Below, piece after piece: positions 44,330 to 53,668 of a DNA stretch of 62,591 bases. Position 1 is the stretch's first letter; each line of letters begins with the position of its first letter. Origin of the DNA: Methanosarcina sp. KYL-1 (GTDB lineage: Archaea > Halobacteriota > Methanosarcinia > Methanosarcinales > Methanosarcinaceae). The translations under genes were made by a program, and so were the position numbers. Below the pieces are notes generated by a model, which worked only from the letters and a program-made list of their open reading frames with translations, had not been told where the DNA came from and made no database searches. Location of the stretch: positions 1 through 62,591 of the forward strand of contig NZ_VOUA01000022.1 of assembly GCF_024372725.1 (NCBI RefSeq), written 5' to 3'.

Positions 44330-45088
44330 TCATTTTATAAGCAGCACGCCCTTTCCGCCGGCATTGACATCGCCCACAAATTTGCGGTAGGTGATGCCAT
44401 CCACTTCTTCGGTCCCGTCTTCTTTGTAGGAGGGGAGCAGGTCGGATGTCTCGCCTTTGATGATTACTGTCCCGCTCTTCATTTCGCTTGCGGGCATGGT
44501 GGCACTGCCTTCTATGGTGATTGTGCCGCCGTTGTTTGAGATTGCAGGGAGGAGGCCGGCGTTGCCCTTGACGAGGATTTCTCCTCCGCACATGTGCTCG
44601 CCGAGGTAGTCCTTTACATCGCCGTTAACGGTGATCTTTCCTCCGCGCATGCCGCAGGACTCTCCGCGGTACCCGGACCCTACGTAGTAGGCGGCGTTTC
44701 CGTTGAGGGTGATTTCCCCGCCTTTCATCTCGCAGCCGAGCCAGCTGTCCGCATCACCGTTGATAGTGATTTTTCCGCCTCTCATATTCGAGCCGCAGTG
44801 CATGTCCACGTTGCCGTTGATCTCGATCTCCCCGGCACTCATGTCCTGTCCGATGCGCTTGACCCTGGAGACGTCTCCTTCGATCACTATTTTTGTGTTC
44901 TCAACGGAGTCACTTCCTTCCACCTCGACATTGAATAAGTCGCCGAGGGGGCACTGGCCGTTCCCGTACCAGACGAGAATCGCCTCGATCTCTTCCTTCG
45001 TCTTGCCTGCGAAGTTGTCAGGGTTCACATTGTCGGCTTCGATCGGGATCTTGTTGGCCTTTTTCAGGGAAAGCTTTACGACCTGCAT
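44330..45088 (-). CDS. fwdC: Formylmethanofuran dehydrogenase subunit C
   Basis: 252 residues. The protein is dominated by a GXXGXXMXXG-type repeat forming a right-handed beta-helix, the same fold as the glutamate synthase C-terminal domain: MSAGEIEINGNVDMHCGSNMRGGKITINGDADSWLG and so on. FwdC is a structural subunit of the enzyme that reduces CO2 to formyl-methanofuran, the first step of methanogenesis from CO2, or the last oxidation step of methyl groups. The start ATG directly follows the fwdA stop. It is the last gene of fwdDBAC. Confidence 0.96.
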   Translation of the reverse strand: MQVVKLSLKKANKIPIEADNVNPDNFAGKTKEEIEAILVWYGNGQCPLGDLFNVEVEGSDSVENTKIVIEGDVSRVKRIGQDMSAGEIEINGNVDMHCGSNMRGGKITINGDADSWLGCEMKGGEITLNGNAAYYVGSGYRGESCGMRGGKITVNGDVKDYLGEHMCGGEILVKGNAGLLPAISNNGGTITIEGSATMPASEMKSGTVIIKGETSDLLPSYKEDGTEEVDGITYRKFVGDVNAGGKGVLLIK

Positions 45089-46813
45089 TTAGAATACCCC
45101 CTCAGTGTCGATCTCTACAGGCTTTGTGAGGTATGCGTCCTCTACCATGTAGTTAGACTTGCTCACGGTGTAGTATTTCTTGAACTTGAAGTCGATGTCC
45201 TTCTGCATGGCGGTGTCGACAGTTTCGGGAACTTTTGCATTCACCCAGTAGACCCTGCCTTTCGGGGTGGCTTCGATTTCTCCGTCTTTTACGACGATTT
45301 CCCCGTCTTTCAGGGTATACGCTGTACCTGAGAAGGCTTTCTTGACTTTTTCATGTTCTGCGGACGGGTCAACCTGCCCCGGAATGAGGTCGTAGATTGC
45401 AATATCTGCGTCAGAACCGACTTTCAGGTTTCCTTTCTCGGGCATGCTGTATATCTTTGACTGGGTGCTCCTGGTCATTACTGCAAGCTCGTAGAAGTCC
45501 AGTTCCCTGTCGATTCCGGGCAGGACCATTCTGTCCAGGGCCATCTGGGAGAAGCCGGAAATGACCTGTTCCCTCTTCTTTGCGCTCATCAGGTAGGTGA
45601 AGGCTTCCGGATAGTTTACAAAGGAGCCGCCGTTCGGGCTGTCAGTTGTAAACATTACTTTCCAGGGGTCTTTTACAAGCAGGGCAAGTTCAAGCCCGAT
45701 TGCCCACTGGACTGCGTTTACGAAGCTCTTCGGGGAGTAGAACAGGGGCACCACACCCGAGGCATCTTCAAGTTCTACGTCCTGGTTGCTCCACTTCTCA
45801 TGCAGCATCCTTGAGTTTGCGTATTCCACAGGCCCGTCAGCAGTCATTGTCACGGCAGGGCCGAAGATAACCTGTCCCAGGTCAAAGGTCAGGTGGTCTG
45901 CACCGTTCACGTAGTCTGAAACCATGGGGGCTCCGGTCTCAAAGTCTCTCCAGGAAGTCCCGGCGTAGGCATTGAACTGCACGTGGGTCACGTGGAGGCT
46001 CTGCCTGTCCCTGGAAGGCTTAACCTTCTCGAACATTTTCATGGTCTCAATGGTGGTTGCGTAGTTGCCAGGCTTTCCCAGGTTGTTGCAGTGTACGTGC
46101 ACGGAGTGGGGGAGCTGCAGGCGCTCATTGGCTTCGGCAAGTCCCATCAGGATTTCGGCAGGGGTAACGTCAAAGTTCGGGACAGGGTCGTAGAGTCCGC
46201 TGACATTCTTTCCCCAGCCCCAGGCTTCTCCGCCGCCGGGGTTTACGATCTTTACTCCGTAGCCGCGGGAGGCTTTCAGGCCCCAGGCAATGTAGGCGGC
46301 AAGTTTTTCGGGTTCCTTGTCCCGGATGTATTCCATGACCTGCCAGTTGCTCCCGAAGAGGGAGAGCCCCATTTTATCAAGGATCGGGATTTCCTTGAAT
46401 TCTTCGTGGGTGTGCCTTGCAGCAAGGAGGGGGATTGCGGCTTCACAGATGGTTGTGTACCCGAGTTTTGCATACCTGTACCCGATTGCGTAGGTATTCG
46501 GAGTGTTGTACCCTACCTGTGCCCTGGTCTTTTCAGTGCGTGCCACCTGCCCGGAAAGTCCCGGGACCAGGTTCTTCCTTGCGTCGTTTGGGTTAATGAA
46601 GCGCCCTACGTTGATCTTGCCGGCGCTGTGGGTGTGCCCGTCAAAGCCGCCGGCCATGGCGAGCCTGCCTCCTGCATCGATAACCTTCGCGTTCTCAGAG
46701 ACGCTTTCCACGATCTTTCCGTCTCTTATGCAGAGGTCCATTGCCTCGCAGTTGATCCCCTGGGCCGGGTCGCAGACGCTTGCGTTTTTAATCAGGATTT
46801 CCGACATTTTCAT
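45089..46813 (-). CDS. fwdA: Formylmethanofuran dehydrogenase subunit A (amidohydrolase subunit)
   Basis: 574 residues. Amidohydrolase-type metal site: GFDGHTHSAG with His60 and His62, SRGYGVKIVNPGGGEAW with the metal-bridging Lys, VHVHCNN and FTTDSPNGGSF with the catalytic Asp. FwdA is known to convert formate, made by FwdB and passed through an internal tunnel, and methanofuran to formylmethanofuran. The start ATG overlaps the fwdB stop (ATGA). The two genes are translated together. Confidence 0.97.
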   Translation of the reverse strand: MKMSEILIKNASVCDPAQGINCEAMDLCIRDGKIVESVSENAKVIDAGGRLAMAGGFDGHTHSAGKINVGRFINPNDARKNLVPGLSGQVARTEKTRAQVGYNTPNTYAIGYRYAKLGYTTICEAAIPLLAARHTHEEFKEIPILDKMGLSLFGSNWQVMEYIRDKEPEKLAAYIAWGLKASRGYGVKIVNPGGGEAWGWGKNVSGLYDPVPNFDVTPAEILMGLAEANERLQLPHSVHVHCNNLGKPGNYATTIETMKMFEKVKPSRDRQSLHVTHVQFNAYAGTSWRDFETGAPMVSDYVNGADHLTFDLGQVIFGPAVTMTADGPVEYANSRMLHEKWSNQDVELEDASGVVPLFYSPKSFVNAVQWAIGLELALLVKDPWKVMFTTDSPNGGSFVNYPEAFTYLMSAKKREQVISGFSQMALDRMVLPGIDRELDFYELAVMTRSTQSKIYSMPEKGNLKVGSDADIAIYDLIPGQVDPSAEHEKVKKAFSGTAYTLKDGEIVVKDGEIEATPKGRVYWVNAKVPETVDTAMQKDIDFKFKKYYTVSKSNYMVEDAYLTKPVEIDTEGVF

Positions 46814-48114
46814 GCACCTCTCTTCAGTTCCCTGACTTTTGCAATCAGGTCTTTTGCAATTTCTTCGTCGGTCTTGAACTTCGAATCAATCAGTTTCTTC
46901 ATGCGGAGGGAGATTGCATCCATCCTGTAGGCTGTCCCTTCAGCTTCGATCCCCACCACGGCTGCCGGGATGATCACGTCGGCAATTTCGGTGGTCGGGT
47001 TGGCGTACGGGTCAATCTGGATTACCGGGATCTTTGCAAGGTGCCTGACAGCTTTCTGCGGGAAGTGGGCTCCTGCATCGGCTGCGGCGATGATTGCCGC
47101 GTCAGCTTCTTCGCGGACAAGTACGTCATTTGCCCCGGTCTCTCCGGGGTTATAGTAGGGGTAGCCTCTGGCAAAGTCGATTGCCATGGGGAAGCCTGTT
47201 TCCCAGGTTGCCACCTGTCCGAAGCCTGTGACGTTGTAGTGCCCGCGCATCCCTATCATGACGGCCTTGGTGTGCTGGTTGAGGTCCGAGATCAGGGAAG
47301 ATACGCCGTCCCCGTTCTTGTACTTAGAGCGGGACTGGGTGACCCCCATGCCGAAGAAGACGCAGACGAACTTTGCGTTCTTCAGGGTTTCGGCAAGTTC
47401 CATTACTTCGGCTTTTGAGACTCCTGCAACGGTTTCAGGCACAACATCCGCATGCCCGTTTACGATTGAGCGGAGTGCCGTGATCAAAAGCAGGTCAGAA
47501 CCCTGGTCGATTTCAACGTACGTGTCGGCCAGCTTTGCGGTATCGGTCTTACGGACATCGATTACCACCATTTTCCTGCCTTTCCTGCCCTTCTCGGTAA
47601 AGAAGCCTTTTGAAAAGCTTGAGTAACGGGACATGTGCCGCGGGTGGGCGTGTACGGGGTTGCAGCCCCAGAAGATGAGCACGTCTGCCCTGTTCTTAAT
47701 TTCTCCCAGAGTGGCTGAAGGGGCCCCCTTTTCCTGTGCTGCAAGGGCTGAAGGCCCGTGGCAGACGTTTGCTGTGGAATCGATGATAGAGCCCGTTTCT
47801 TCAGCGAGCTGGATGGCCTTGCTGATGGCTTCGCAGGAAGTGGAGCACCAGCCGTAAGAAAGCGTCCTCCTGGAGTTTACAAGGATATTTGCGGCAGCCT
47901 CGATGGCTTCTTCGTAGGAGACAGGGACCAGTTCCCCTTCTTTCCTTATCATCGGGGTCTCGATCCTGTCGTGCTCGAACATGCCGACAAACTTACTGTG
48001 CCCGAGGATGCAGGCGTTTTCAATTTTTGTGATCTTGTTATCTTCGACAGTAACCGTGATGTCGTCGCAGAGGGACCCGCAGAGGGAACATACTGCGTCT
48101 TTTATTACTGGCAT
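46810..48114 (-). CDS. fwdB: Formylmethanofuran dehydrogenase subunit B (W/Mo-pterin catalytic subunit)
   Basis: 434 residues. N-terminal [4Fe-4S] motif C9-x2-C12-x3-C16 ... C35, and the metal-ligand Cys118 in STANVCHGPS, where some relatives have selenocysteine. Molybdopterin-binding segments include VLIFWGCNPVHAHPRH. This subunit reduces CO2 to formate using a tungsten- or molybdenum-pterin. The gene order DBAC is that of the tungsten-type fwd operon; fmd operons have a different order. Subunits E, F and G are not in the window. Next gene fwdA overlaps by 4 bp. Confidence 0.97.
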   Translation of the reverse strand: MPVIKDAVCSLCGSLCDDITVTVEDNKITKIENACILGHSKFVGMFEHDRIETPMIRKEGELVPVSYEEAIEAAANILVNSRRTLSYGWCSTSCEAISKAIQLAEETGSIIDSTANVCHGPSALAAQEKGAPSATLGEIKNRADVLIFWGCNPVHAHPRHMSRYSSFSKGFFTEKGRKGRKMVVIDVRKTDTAKLADTYVEIDQGSDLLLITALRSIVNGHADVVPETVAGVSKAEVMELAETLKNAKFVCVFFGMGVTQSRSKYKNGDGVSSLISDLNQHTKAVMIGMRGHYNVTGFGQVATWETGFPMAIDFARGYPYYNPGETGANDVLVREEADAAIIAAADAGAHFPQKAVRHLAKIPVIQIDPYANPTTEIADVIIPAAVVGIEAEGTAYRMDAISLRMKKLIDSKFKTDEEIAKDLIAKVRELKRGA

Positions 48115-48142
48115 ATTTTTTTCCTCCGAGTTCAGAGCTTTC

Positions 48143-48526
48143 TTACTCTTCCCTGTACTTTTTCATGAGAGCCTTCATGTCCAGAGGCTTTTCTTCCGTT
48201 GCTTCGATTTCCGCAGGGACGCCTTTGAAGCCCGGCATTCCGCAGCCGTGGGTGTCGGGGTTCAGTACCGCGTTTGCCCAGGGCCCCATGGGAATGAAGG
48301 CTAGGCTGTCAGGATTTCCTTCGTTTGCTTTTGCAAAAACCACCACTTCCCCAAAATCGGTGGTGACCTTCAGGCTGTCTCCCTCGGAAACACCCAGTTT
48401 TTCAAGGTCCGAGGAGTTCAGTTCGCAGTACGCGCAGGCATCAAAATAGCCTTTGTGCGTCTTTGCTTCCAGATGTGCGCCCTGGTCGGCGGTTCTTCCG
48501 GATATCAGATTCGCTTTCAATTTCAT
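48143..48526 (-). CDS. fwdD: Formylmethanofuran dehydrogenase subunit D
   Basis: 127 residues, a single molybdopterin-dinucleotide-binding domain: LISGRTADQGAHLEAKTHKGYFDACAYCELN, then LGVSEGDSLKVTTDFGEVVVFA and FIPMGPWANAVLNPDTHGCGMPGFKGVPAEIE. It completes the pterin-binding pocket of FwdB. It is the first gene of the minus-strand fwdDBAC operon, with 28 bp before fwdB. A promoter should lie in 48527-48700, but I see no clear TATA box. Confidence 0.96.
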   Translation of the reverse strand: MKLKANLISGRTADQGAHLEAKTHKGYFDACAYCELNSSDLEKLGVSEGDSLKVTTDFGEVVVFAKANEGNPDSLAFIPMGPWANAVLNPDTHGCGMPGFKGVPAEIEATEEKPLDMKALMKKYREE

Positions 48527-49436
48527 GGAAATTCCTCATCTGGGGGGTAATTAGGTCTCGATAAGCTGAATCATTGTTTTGAGCTGTATAATTAGCTCTA
48601 ATTAGCTCTAATTAGCTCTCTGGCAGCCCTGTAAAGCAGGAAATGGCCGGCTTTTAACCTGGCACTGCCCGATTATGAAGCTTCAGGTCCGGGGCTGTAT
48701 TCGGGCTTTTATCTATTTGAGGGTTTGATTGATGTTTGATTGATGTTTGATTGGTTGGGAAGTGTAACAAGTAAATATAATGAAAGGAGCACGGGTCCTT
48801 CGATATGCTTTTGCACATCATGGAGGTCAGTAATGGTAGGGTTGCGGCAGTTGTACGCAATTCCCTTCAAGAATCTCTCTTTGCAAGGCCGTTCTTTGAG
48901 AGGATTACCCTCCTTTGAAAGCGCCCTCCTGTTGAGTTGGTCCAGTGAAGGTCCGGGTTCCATGCCCTAATAATGGCTTTTCTGGTCCTGAATGGGATTT
49001 TATGTTTCACTCTTTTTGTACGGTTTTATATCGATTTTTCATTATAATTATATGGTTTATATATATTTGCCTAGATTTATCTGTGTCGGCTGTTAGAACC
49101 TTTATAAAAACATTGACTGAAATTCCGGTAGGGTCAGTTTCCCGGGGAATCTTCTTTTTAAAAACGACCGAAATTTCATTTATATATCTTTCTTATTATA
49201 TATACGATTGTTATACTGACCATATCCCCATAACTCACTTTTATTATATATTACCCTATTATGTTACTTCTAACATAACGTGCCTCCCGGATTTATGCAA
49301 CATACTCTCAATATTGCAGGTTTGTTTCTCCCCTTTTCTGCCTGCTTTCTTCCTCTAAAAATTTACAAAAAAATCCGATTTTTCAGGTTTTCAATCGTTA
49401 CCCTTTAATATAACTTTAGCCATTTGTGTGTTGCAA
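48527..49436. other. Spacer upstream of the fwd operon
   Basis: Three copies of ATTAGCTCTA occur at 48591-48620 and an 11-bp repeat (GTTTGATTGAT, about 2.7 copies) at 48722-48752. Open frames between 48654 and 48970 and on the plus strand to 49358 have no clear family and are not called. The rest is AT-rich. Confidence 0.5.
49404..49414 (+). promoter_or_regulatory. TATA box of the tRNA gene
   Basis: TTTAATATAAC centred about 28 bases upstream of the mature tRNA 5' end, the expected archaeal distance. Confidence 0.5.
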
Positions 49437-49546
49437 GCCCGGATAGCCTAGTCGGTTGGGGCGCCAGACTCATAGGGACTTTATATGAGGCGTCTTTAAT
49501 CTCCTGAGATATCTGGAGGTCGCGTGTTCGAGTCACGCTCCGGGCA
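49437..49546 (+). tRNA. tRNA with anticodon CAT (elongator Met likely) and 36-nt intron
   Basis: Acceptor GCCCGGA pairs with TCCGGGC (49539-49545), discriminator A, no encoded CCA. D arm GCCT/GGGC, anticodon stem CCAGA/TCTGG, loop C-T-CAT-A, T arm CGTGT/ACACG-type with GTTCGAGT. The intron is 49475-49510, between positions 37 and 38. The bulge-helix-bulge is perfect: central helix CTCA (49469-49472)/TGAG (49505-49508), bulges TA^G and AT^A, outer helix GGA/TCC. The mature length is 74 nt. tRNA-Ile2 with CAT is the alternative, since C34 could be agmatinylated. Confidence 0.92.
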
Positions 49547-50163
49547 CTTAAATTCTTTTTGCTCAGTGCCCTTAAAGGTATTTTTCTGGTTTTTTGTTTC
49601 TTATGTGCTGTATCCTAAAATTAGTTTTTCATATCTATATTTTTGGCCGACGCTCTACGTTGCAGCAACTATAATTTTAAAGACCTTTTGTAAATGGATG
49701 CAATTTTTTTTCGTCCTCACTTTTTAGGTGCCTGATCTTTCGTATATGCTCGTACAATCGATTAAAACAGTTTTTTTCTCCGAAGGGCATTACGAAGTTA
49801 CCTGTGAAATACCAATCATGAGGCACTTTCTGCCTGATCCGGAACCAGGGATGCAAAATTTTCATCCTATGTGAATCGCGAAAACCAGGTTTCGAATTTA
49901 TCTAATATTTTTCTTTCTTGAGCTTCATAGCATATCAACTACCGTTACTGACAGAATCACAAAATAGGACTTGAAACCTAATTTTTAAGAAAACATCGTC
50001 AAATTAAATATTATTTTAGAATCAAATTATATCTAATTCTTTTTTTGGGTACATTTAGTAATACTTTTATATTTTTATGTAATACAACTGTGTGTTGTTA
50101 ATATCTTTTATTCAGATTCTCAGATGATTAGTAGGGTAATTCACAAAAAAAGGGTGTTCTGTA
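49547..50163. other. AT-rich spacer before the ABC importer operon
   Basis: No supported gene. A 62-residue frame on the minus strand (49677-49865) has no recognised family. A TATA-like CTTTTATATTTTT at 50064-50076 could start the ABC operon transcript near 50097. Confidence 0.5.
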
Positions 50164-51819
50164 ATGGAGAAAAAAAAATTATTAGTATTATTTACTGTTT
50201 TCCTGACAGCCCTGATCTTAATGAGTGCAGGCTGTATTGGCCAGAGTGCTCAGACCGGGACACCGGCTGGGGAAACCCTGGCTGAGAATACTGCTGACGG
50301 ATCACAGCACGCGGATGTTGTTTATCTGAGCGGCGGAGATTATGGCTATCCACAGCCGTTTACGATATATCCGAGGGGTCCCGGGTCATCGAAGGTCGGA
50401 ATGATCTTTGACAGTCTGGTAGAAAGAGATGAAATAGGTATAATTCCCTGGCTTGCTGAAAGCTGGGAGGTCAGTTCAGATGGAATGGAATATACATTCT
50501 ATCTCCGTGAAGGTGTCACATGGAGCGATGGAGAACCTTTCACGGCAAGTGATGTTAAATTTACTTTCGATTATGAGCAGGAAAATGTACCTATCTCGGG
50601 TGGAATTGAATCCGGCGTTGTAGATAATGTCCAGGTAGTGGATCCCAACACCGTCAAATTCGTGCTGGTCCAGCCTGCTTCATCATTCCTTTACAAGCTC
50701 ACGAGTTTTAATATCATACCCGAGCATATCTACAAAGATGTCTCGGATCCTTTCACTTTCCTTGATCCGGAGGCGGTCATCGGTACTGGCCCGTTCCTTC
50801 TTGATGAGTACAATAAAGAGCACGGATCATACAGGTTTGTAACAAACGACAATTTCTGGGGACCGGATACTGCCGTTGAAGCCGTAGAATTCATTCCTGT
50901 CAGCGATTCCTTAATAGCTTTTGAACAGGGGCAAATAGATTTCACAAGTATATCTCCTGATATTCTTGATCGGTTCACATCAGACCCTGATGTAAGAATA
51001 GTCCAGCAGCCGGCTTTCTGGGGTTACCAGTTTTATTTCAACATGAAAGCATGTCCGGAGCTTGCTGACAGGAGAGTAAGGCAGGCTTTTGCTTATGCCA
51101 TTGATCGTGACGAACTGGTGAAAAAGATCGCAAGAGGTGCAGGGAAATCCGGTAAGATGGGCATACTCTCTGAAGACCACATCTGGTATAATCCTGACCA
51201 GCCGGAATATAGCTACGATCCGGAGAAAGCCGGGGAATTGCTTGAAGAGGCCGGATGGATTGATACAGATGGGGATGGAATACGTGATAAAAACGGGGAA
51301 AAACTGTCGTATGTATTGTCTCTTGGCAGTGGCGAAGTCCGTATCGGCGAGCTTATAAAAGAGAGACTGAGTGAAGCAGGAATTGACGTTCAGGTAAAGG
51401 CCCTGGAGAGTAAATCCCGTGATACCAATCTGAAGAACGGAGACTTTGAACTCCTGATAAGCGGCTTTGGGGGCTGGGGAGCAGATGCGGATTATCTTCG
51501 TACAAGATACTGTGATACAACACAGTCAGGAAGTGTATCCTCCGGTGCAGCAGTATTTGGTTACCACAATGATACTCTGAATGCTCTTGGTACTCAGGAA
51601 TTGCAGGAATTGGACGATGAGAAACGGAAGGAAATAGTATACGACATGCAGACCGTCCTTGCGAATGATATCCCCGCAATCCCGCTCTATTATACTACAT
51701 CGTATGATGTCTGGCGCATTTCAAAATACGACGGCTGGATGAATATGTACGACCACCATGCAAGGACACACAGCATTCTTTCATATCTTGAGAGGGATCG
51801 AATTGCAGCAAAAAGATGA
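50164..51819 (+). CDS. ABC transporter substrate-binding lipoprotein, peptide/nickel family (SBP_bac_5)
   Basis: 551 residues. The signal peptide ends in the lipobox MSAGC, so it is lipid-anchored outside. The body follows family-5 solute-binding proteins: LAESWEVSSDGMEYTFYLREGVTWSDGEPFTASDVKFTF, then FNIIPEHIYKDV, GTGPFLLDEYN, VRQAFAYAIDRDELVKKIARGAG and the end IPAIPLYY. These proteins bind peptides, nickel or nickel chelates. It is the first gene of an operon with a methyltransferase, two permeases and a fused ATPase. The substrate cannot be decided from sequence. Confidence 0.92.
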   Translation: MEKKKLLVLFTVFLTALILMSAGCIGQSAQTGTPAGETLAENTADGSQHADVVYLSGGDYGYPQPFTIYPRGPGSSKVGMIFDSLVERDEIGIIPWLAESWEVSSDGMEYTFYLREGVTWSDGEPFTASDVKFTFDYEQENVPISGGIESGVVDNVQVVDPNTVKFVLVQPASSFLYKLTSFNIIPEHIYKDVSDPFTFLDPEAVIGTGPFLLDEYNKEHGSYRFVTNDNFWGPDTAVEAVEFIPVSDSLIAFEQGQIDFTSISPDILDRFTSDPDVRIVQQPAFWGYQFYFNMKACPELADRRVRQAFAYAIDRDELVKKIARGAGKSGKMGILSEDHIWYNPDQPEYSYDPEKAGELLEEAGWIDTDGDGIRDKNGEKLSYVLSLGSGEVRIGELIKERLSEAGIDVQVKALESKSRDTNLKNGDFELLISGFGGWGADADYLRTRYCDTTQSGSVSSGAAVFGYHNDTLNALGTQELQELDDEKRKEIVYDMQTVLANDIPAIPLYYTTSYDVWRISKYDGWMNMYDHHARTHSILSYLERDRIAAKR

Positions 51820-52657
51820 TATTAATAACCTGATCGAGTGCTGGAAAAAAGCTGTGGGTGACGGTTTGATCCGGGATGAGGGCAGGATGGCAGAGTTCTG
51901 GAACAAGCGCTCCGAGAACTATGCTAATAATATTGGCAAAGATAAGCGGAAGAAGAGAACCGATGAAATTCTCGAACTTCTTGAAGAAGCCGGTTTTTCC
52001 CCGGAAGGTTCCAGAGTCCTGGATATCGGGTGCGGACCCGGTACCCTCTCCCTTCCTCTCGCAAGGCTCGGAGCAGAGGTGACCGCACTTGATATATCTT
52101 CCGGAATGCTCAACAGACTAAAAGATGCCGTAAAAAAGGAGTCTCTTCCGATAGATATCATTGAATGCTCCTGGTGGACGGCAGACATAGATGAACTTGG
52201 ATTTCGGAACGAATTTGACCTTGTAATTGCCTCCATGACTCCCGGGATAAGGGATGTTGAAAACTTTGATATGATGATGGCCTGCTCAAAAAACCTTTGT
52301 TATTACAGTAACTTCCTGAGAAGAGTTGAGGATAAGGCGTATCGGGATATCCGGAGTTCGATACTCGGGGAAAAATCCGAGAATAACATGAACGGCATAA
52401 TTTACCCTTTCATGTATCTTTACCTCTCAGGCTACAGGCCCTCGCTCAGGATCAACCATTCCGAATGGAAGGAAGAGCAAAACTGGAAAGAGGCGGCAGA
52501 ACAGGCAATAGGGTTCATTGGACGGGGCCGTGATTTTGATGATAAAACAAAGGAAAAAATAATGGATTATTATCAAAATGCCTCTCCGGATGGAAACTAC
52601 CGTTCCGAGTCGGATGTATACACCGGGATGATGGTCTGGGAAGTTAACGGCAGATGA
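51803..52657 (+). CDS. Class I SAM-dependent methyltransferase inside the ABC importer operon
   Basis: About 285 residues from a TTG at 51803, which follows GAGAGGGAT and overlaps the end of the binding-protein gene by 17 bp; the open frame extends up to 51758. Motif I is RVLDIGCGPGTLSLPLA (about residues 72-88), then AEVTALDISSGML and FDLVIASMTPGI. The C-terminal half has Trp/Tyr-rich elements (YPFMYLYLSGYRPSLRINHSEWK). Its place between the binding protein and the permeases, with translational overlap, indicates that its product acts with the transporter, perhaps on the transported ligand. Confidence 0.88.
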   Translation: MQQKDDINNLIECWKKAVGDGLIRDEGRMAEFWNKRSENYANNIGKDKRKKRTDEILELLEEAGFSPEGSRVLDIGCGPGTLSLPLARLGAEVTALDISSGMLNRLKDAVKKESLPIDIIECSWWTADIDELGFRNEFDLVIASMTPGIRDVENFDMMMACSKNLCYYSNFLRRVEDKAYRDIRSSILGEKSENNMNGIIYPFMYLYLSGYRPSLRINHSEWKEEQNWKEAAEQAIGFIGRGRDFDDKTKEKIMDYYQNASPDGNYRSESDVYTGMMVWEVNGR

Positions 52658-52684
52658 TCGGGTGGTAAAGGGGCAGATGATTGG

Positions 52685-53668
52685 ATGGAAAAGGACAGGA
52701 ATTCGTTTATTTTCAGGTTGTTATCGACCCTTTTTGTAATTCTTGCCATTAATTTTTTCCTTCCGAGGATGATGCCCGGAGACCCGTTCTCAACCACTTC
52801 CGCAGATGAGGTCGGAGAAGAAATTATTGTAATGACAGAGGAGCAGCGGCTTTATTACCTGAACTATTACGGACTTGACCGGCCGCTTTATGAACAGTTT
52901 CTGGTATATATGAAAAATCTGATGACGGGAGATCTGGGCAGGAGCATTTATTACAAAATGCCTGTCAGTGATGTAATAATGCTCCACCTCCCCTGGACTG
53001 TGTTGATTGTCGTGGGTGCTACGGTAATCAGTACAATCTCCGGGGTGATTCTCGGAACCCTTTCGGCAAAGAACCGGAAAAAAGGGAGCGACAGAATTAT
53101 GATGACGGGTCTGATAGCCTTTGCGGAAATTCCCTCATTTCTGCTTGGCCTGATCCTCCTTCTGGTTTTTAGTGTCTATCTCAGGCTTTTCCCGCTCGCA
53201 GGTGCTGTTACTCCCTTCGCGGACTATAACGGTCCGGCAGAACAGGCATGGGATATACTGTACCACGCCTTCCTGCCCATTGTGACCCTATCACTTTCAC
53301 AGCTTACCGGTGTGTACCTGCTCACCAGAAATACCCTGATTACAGTGACCACAAAGGATTACATCAGGACTGCCCGGGCCAAAGGGCTGGGGGAAAAAAC
53401 CGTATGGATCCGGCATGCCCTCCGAAATGCCCTGCTTCCTGTAGTGACAAGAACAGGTTTTATGATCGGCATAATGATGGGTGGGGTTGTACTTGTTGAG
53501 AGTGTTTTTTCTTATCCCGGCATAGGGATGACCCTCCGAAGTGCTGTAGTCGGCCGGGATTATCCTCTAATCCAGGGCATTCTCCTGGTAATTGCGGTCT
53601 CCATACTTGTCTGCAATCTGCTGGTTGACAAAATATACGGGAAACTTGATCCGAGAGTTGGGATATGA
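52685..53668 (+). CDS. ABC transporter permease, DppB/NikB type
   Basis: 327 residues with about six membrane helices. N terminus FIFRLLSTLFVILAINFFLPRMMPGDPF and LTGDLGRSIYY-like segments are typical of DppB. The EAA-loop DYIRTARAKGLGEKTVWIRHALRNALLPVVT (about residues 225-255) binds the ATPase. It forms the membrane channel with the next gene product. The stop overlaps the next start by 4 bp. Confidence 0.93.
   Translation: MEKDRNSFIFRLLSTLFVILAINFFLPRMMPGDPFSTTSADEVGEEIIVMTEEQRLYYLNYYGLDRPLYEQFLVYMKNLMTGDLGRSIYYKMPVSDVIMLHLPWTVLIVVGATVISTISGVILGTLSAKNRKKGSDRIMMTGLIAFAEIPSFLLGLILLLVFSVYLRLFPLAGAVTPFADYNGPAEQAWDILYHAFLPIVTLSLSQLTGVYLLTRNTLITVTTKDYIRTARAKGLGEKTVWIRHALRNALLPVVTRTGFMIGIMMGGVVLVESVFSYPGIGMTLRSAVVGRDYPLIQGILLVIAVSILVCNLLVDKIYGKLDPRVGI

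Noticed and set aside
45983-46930. Plus-strand open frame of 315 codons
   Set aside because: It is antisense to fwdA and has no motif or ribosome binding site.
47750-47770. Selenocysteine in FwdB
   Set aside because: The metal-ligand position is a Cys codon (VCHGPS), with no in-frame TGA.
48709-48963. 84-codon minus-strand frame
   Set aside because: It runs into a short tandem repeat, has no recognised motif and overlaps other open frames; it could be a gene relic, but I cannot support it.
49677-49865. 62-codon minus-strand frame
   Set aside because: It has no clear start signal and no recognised family.
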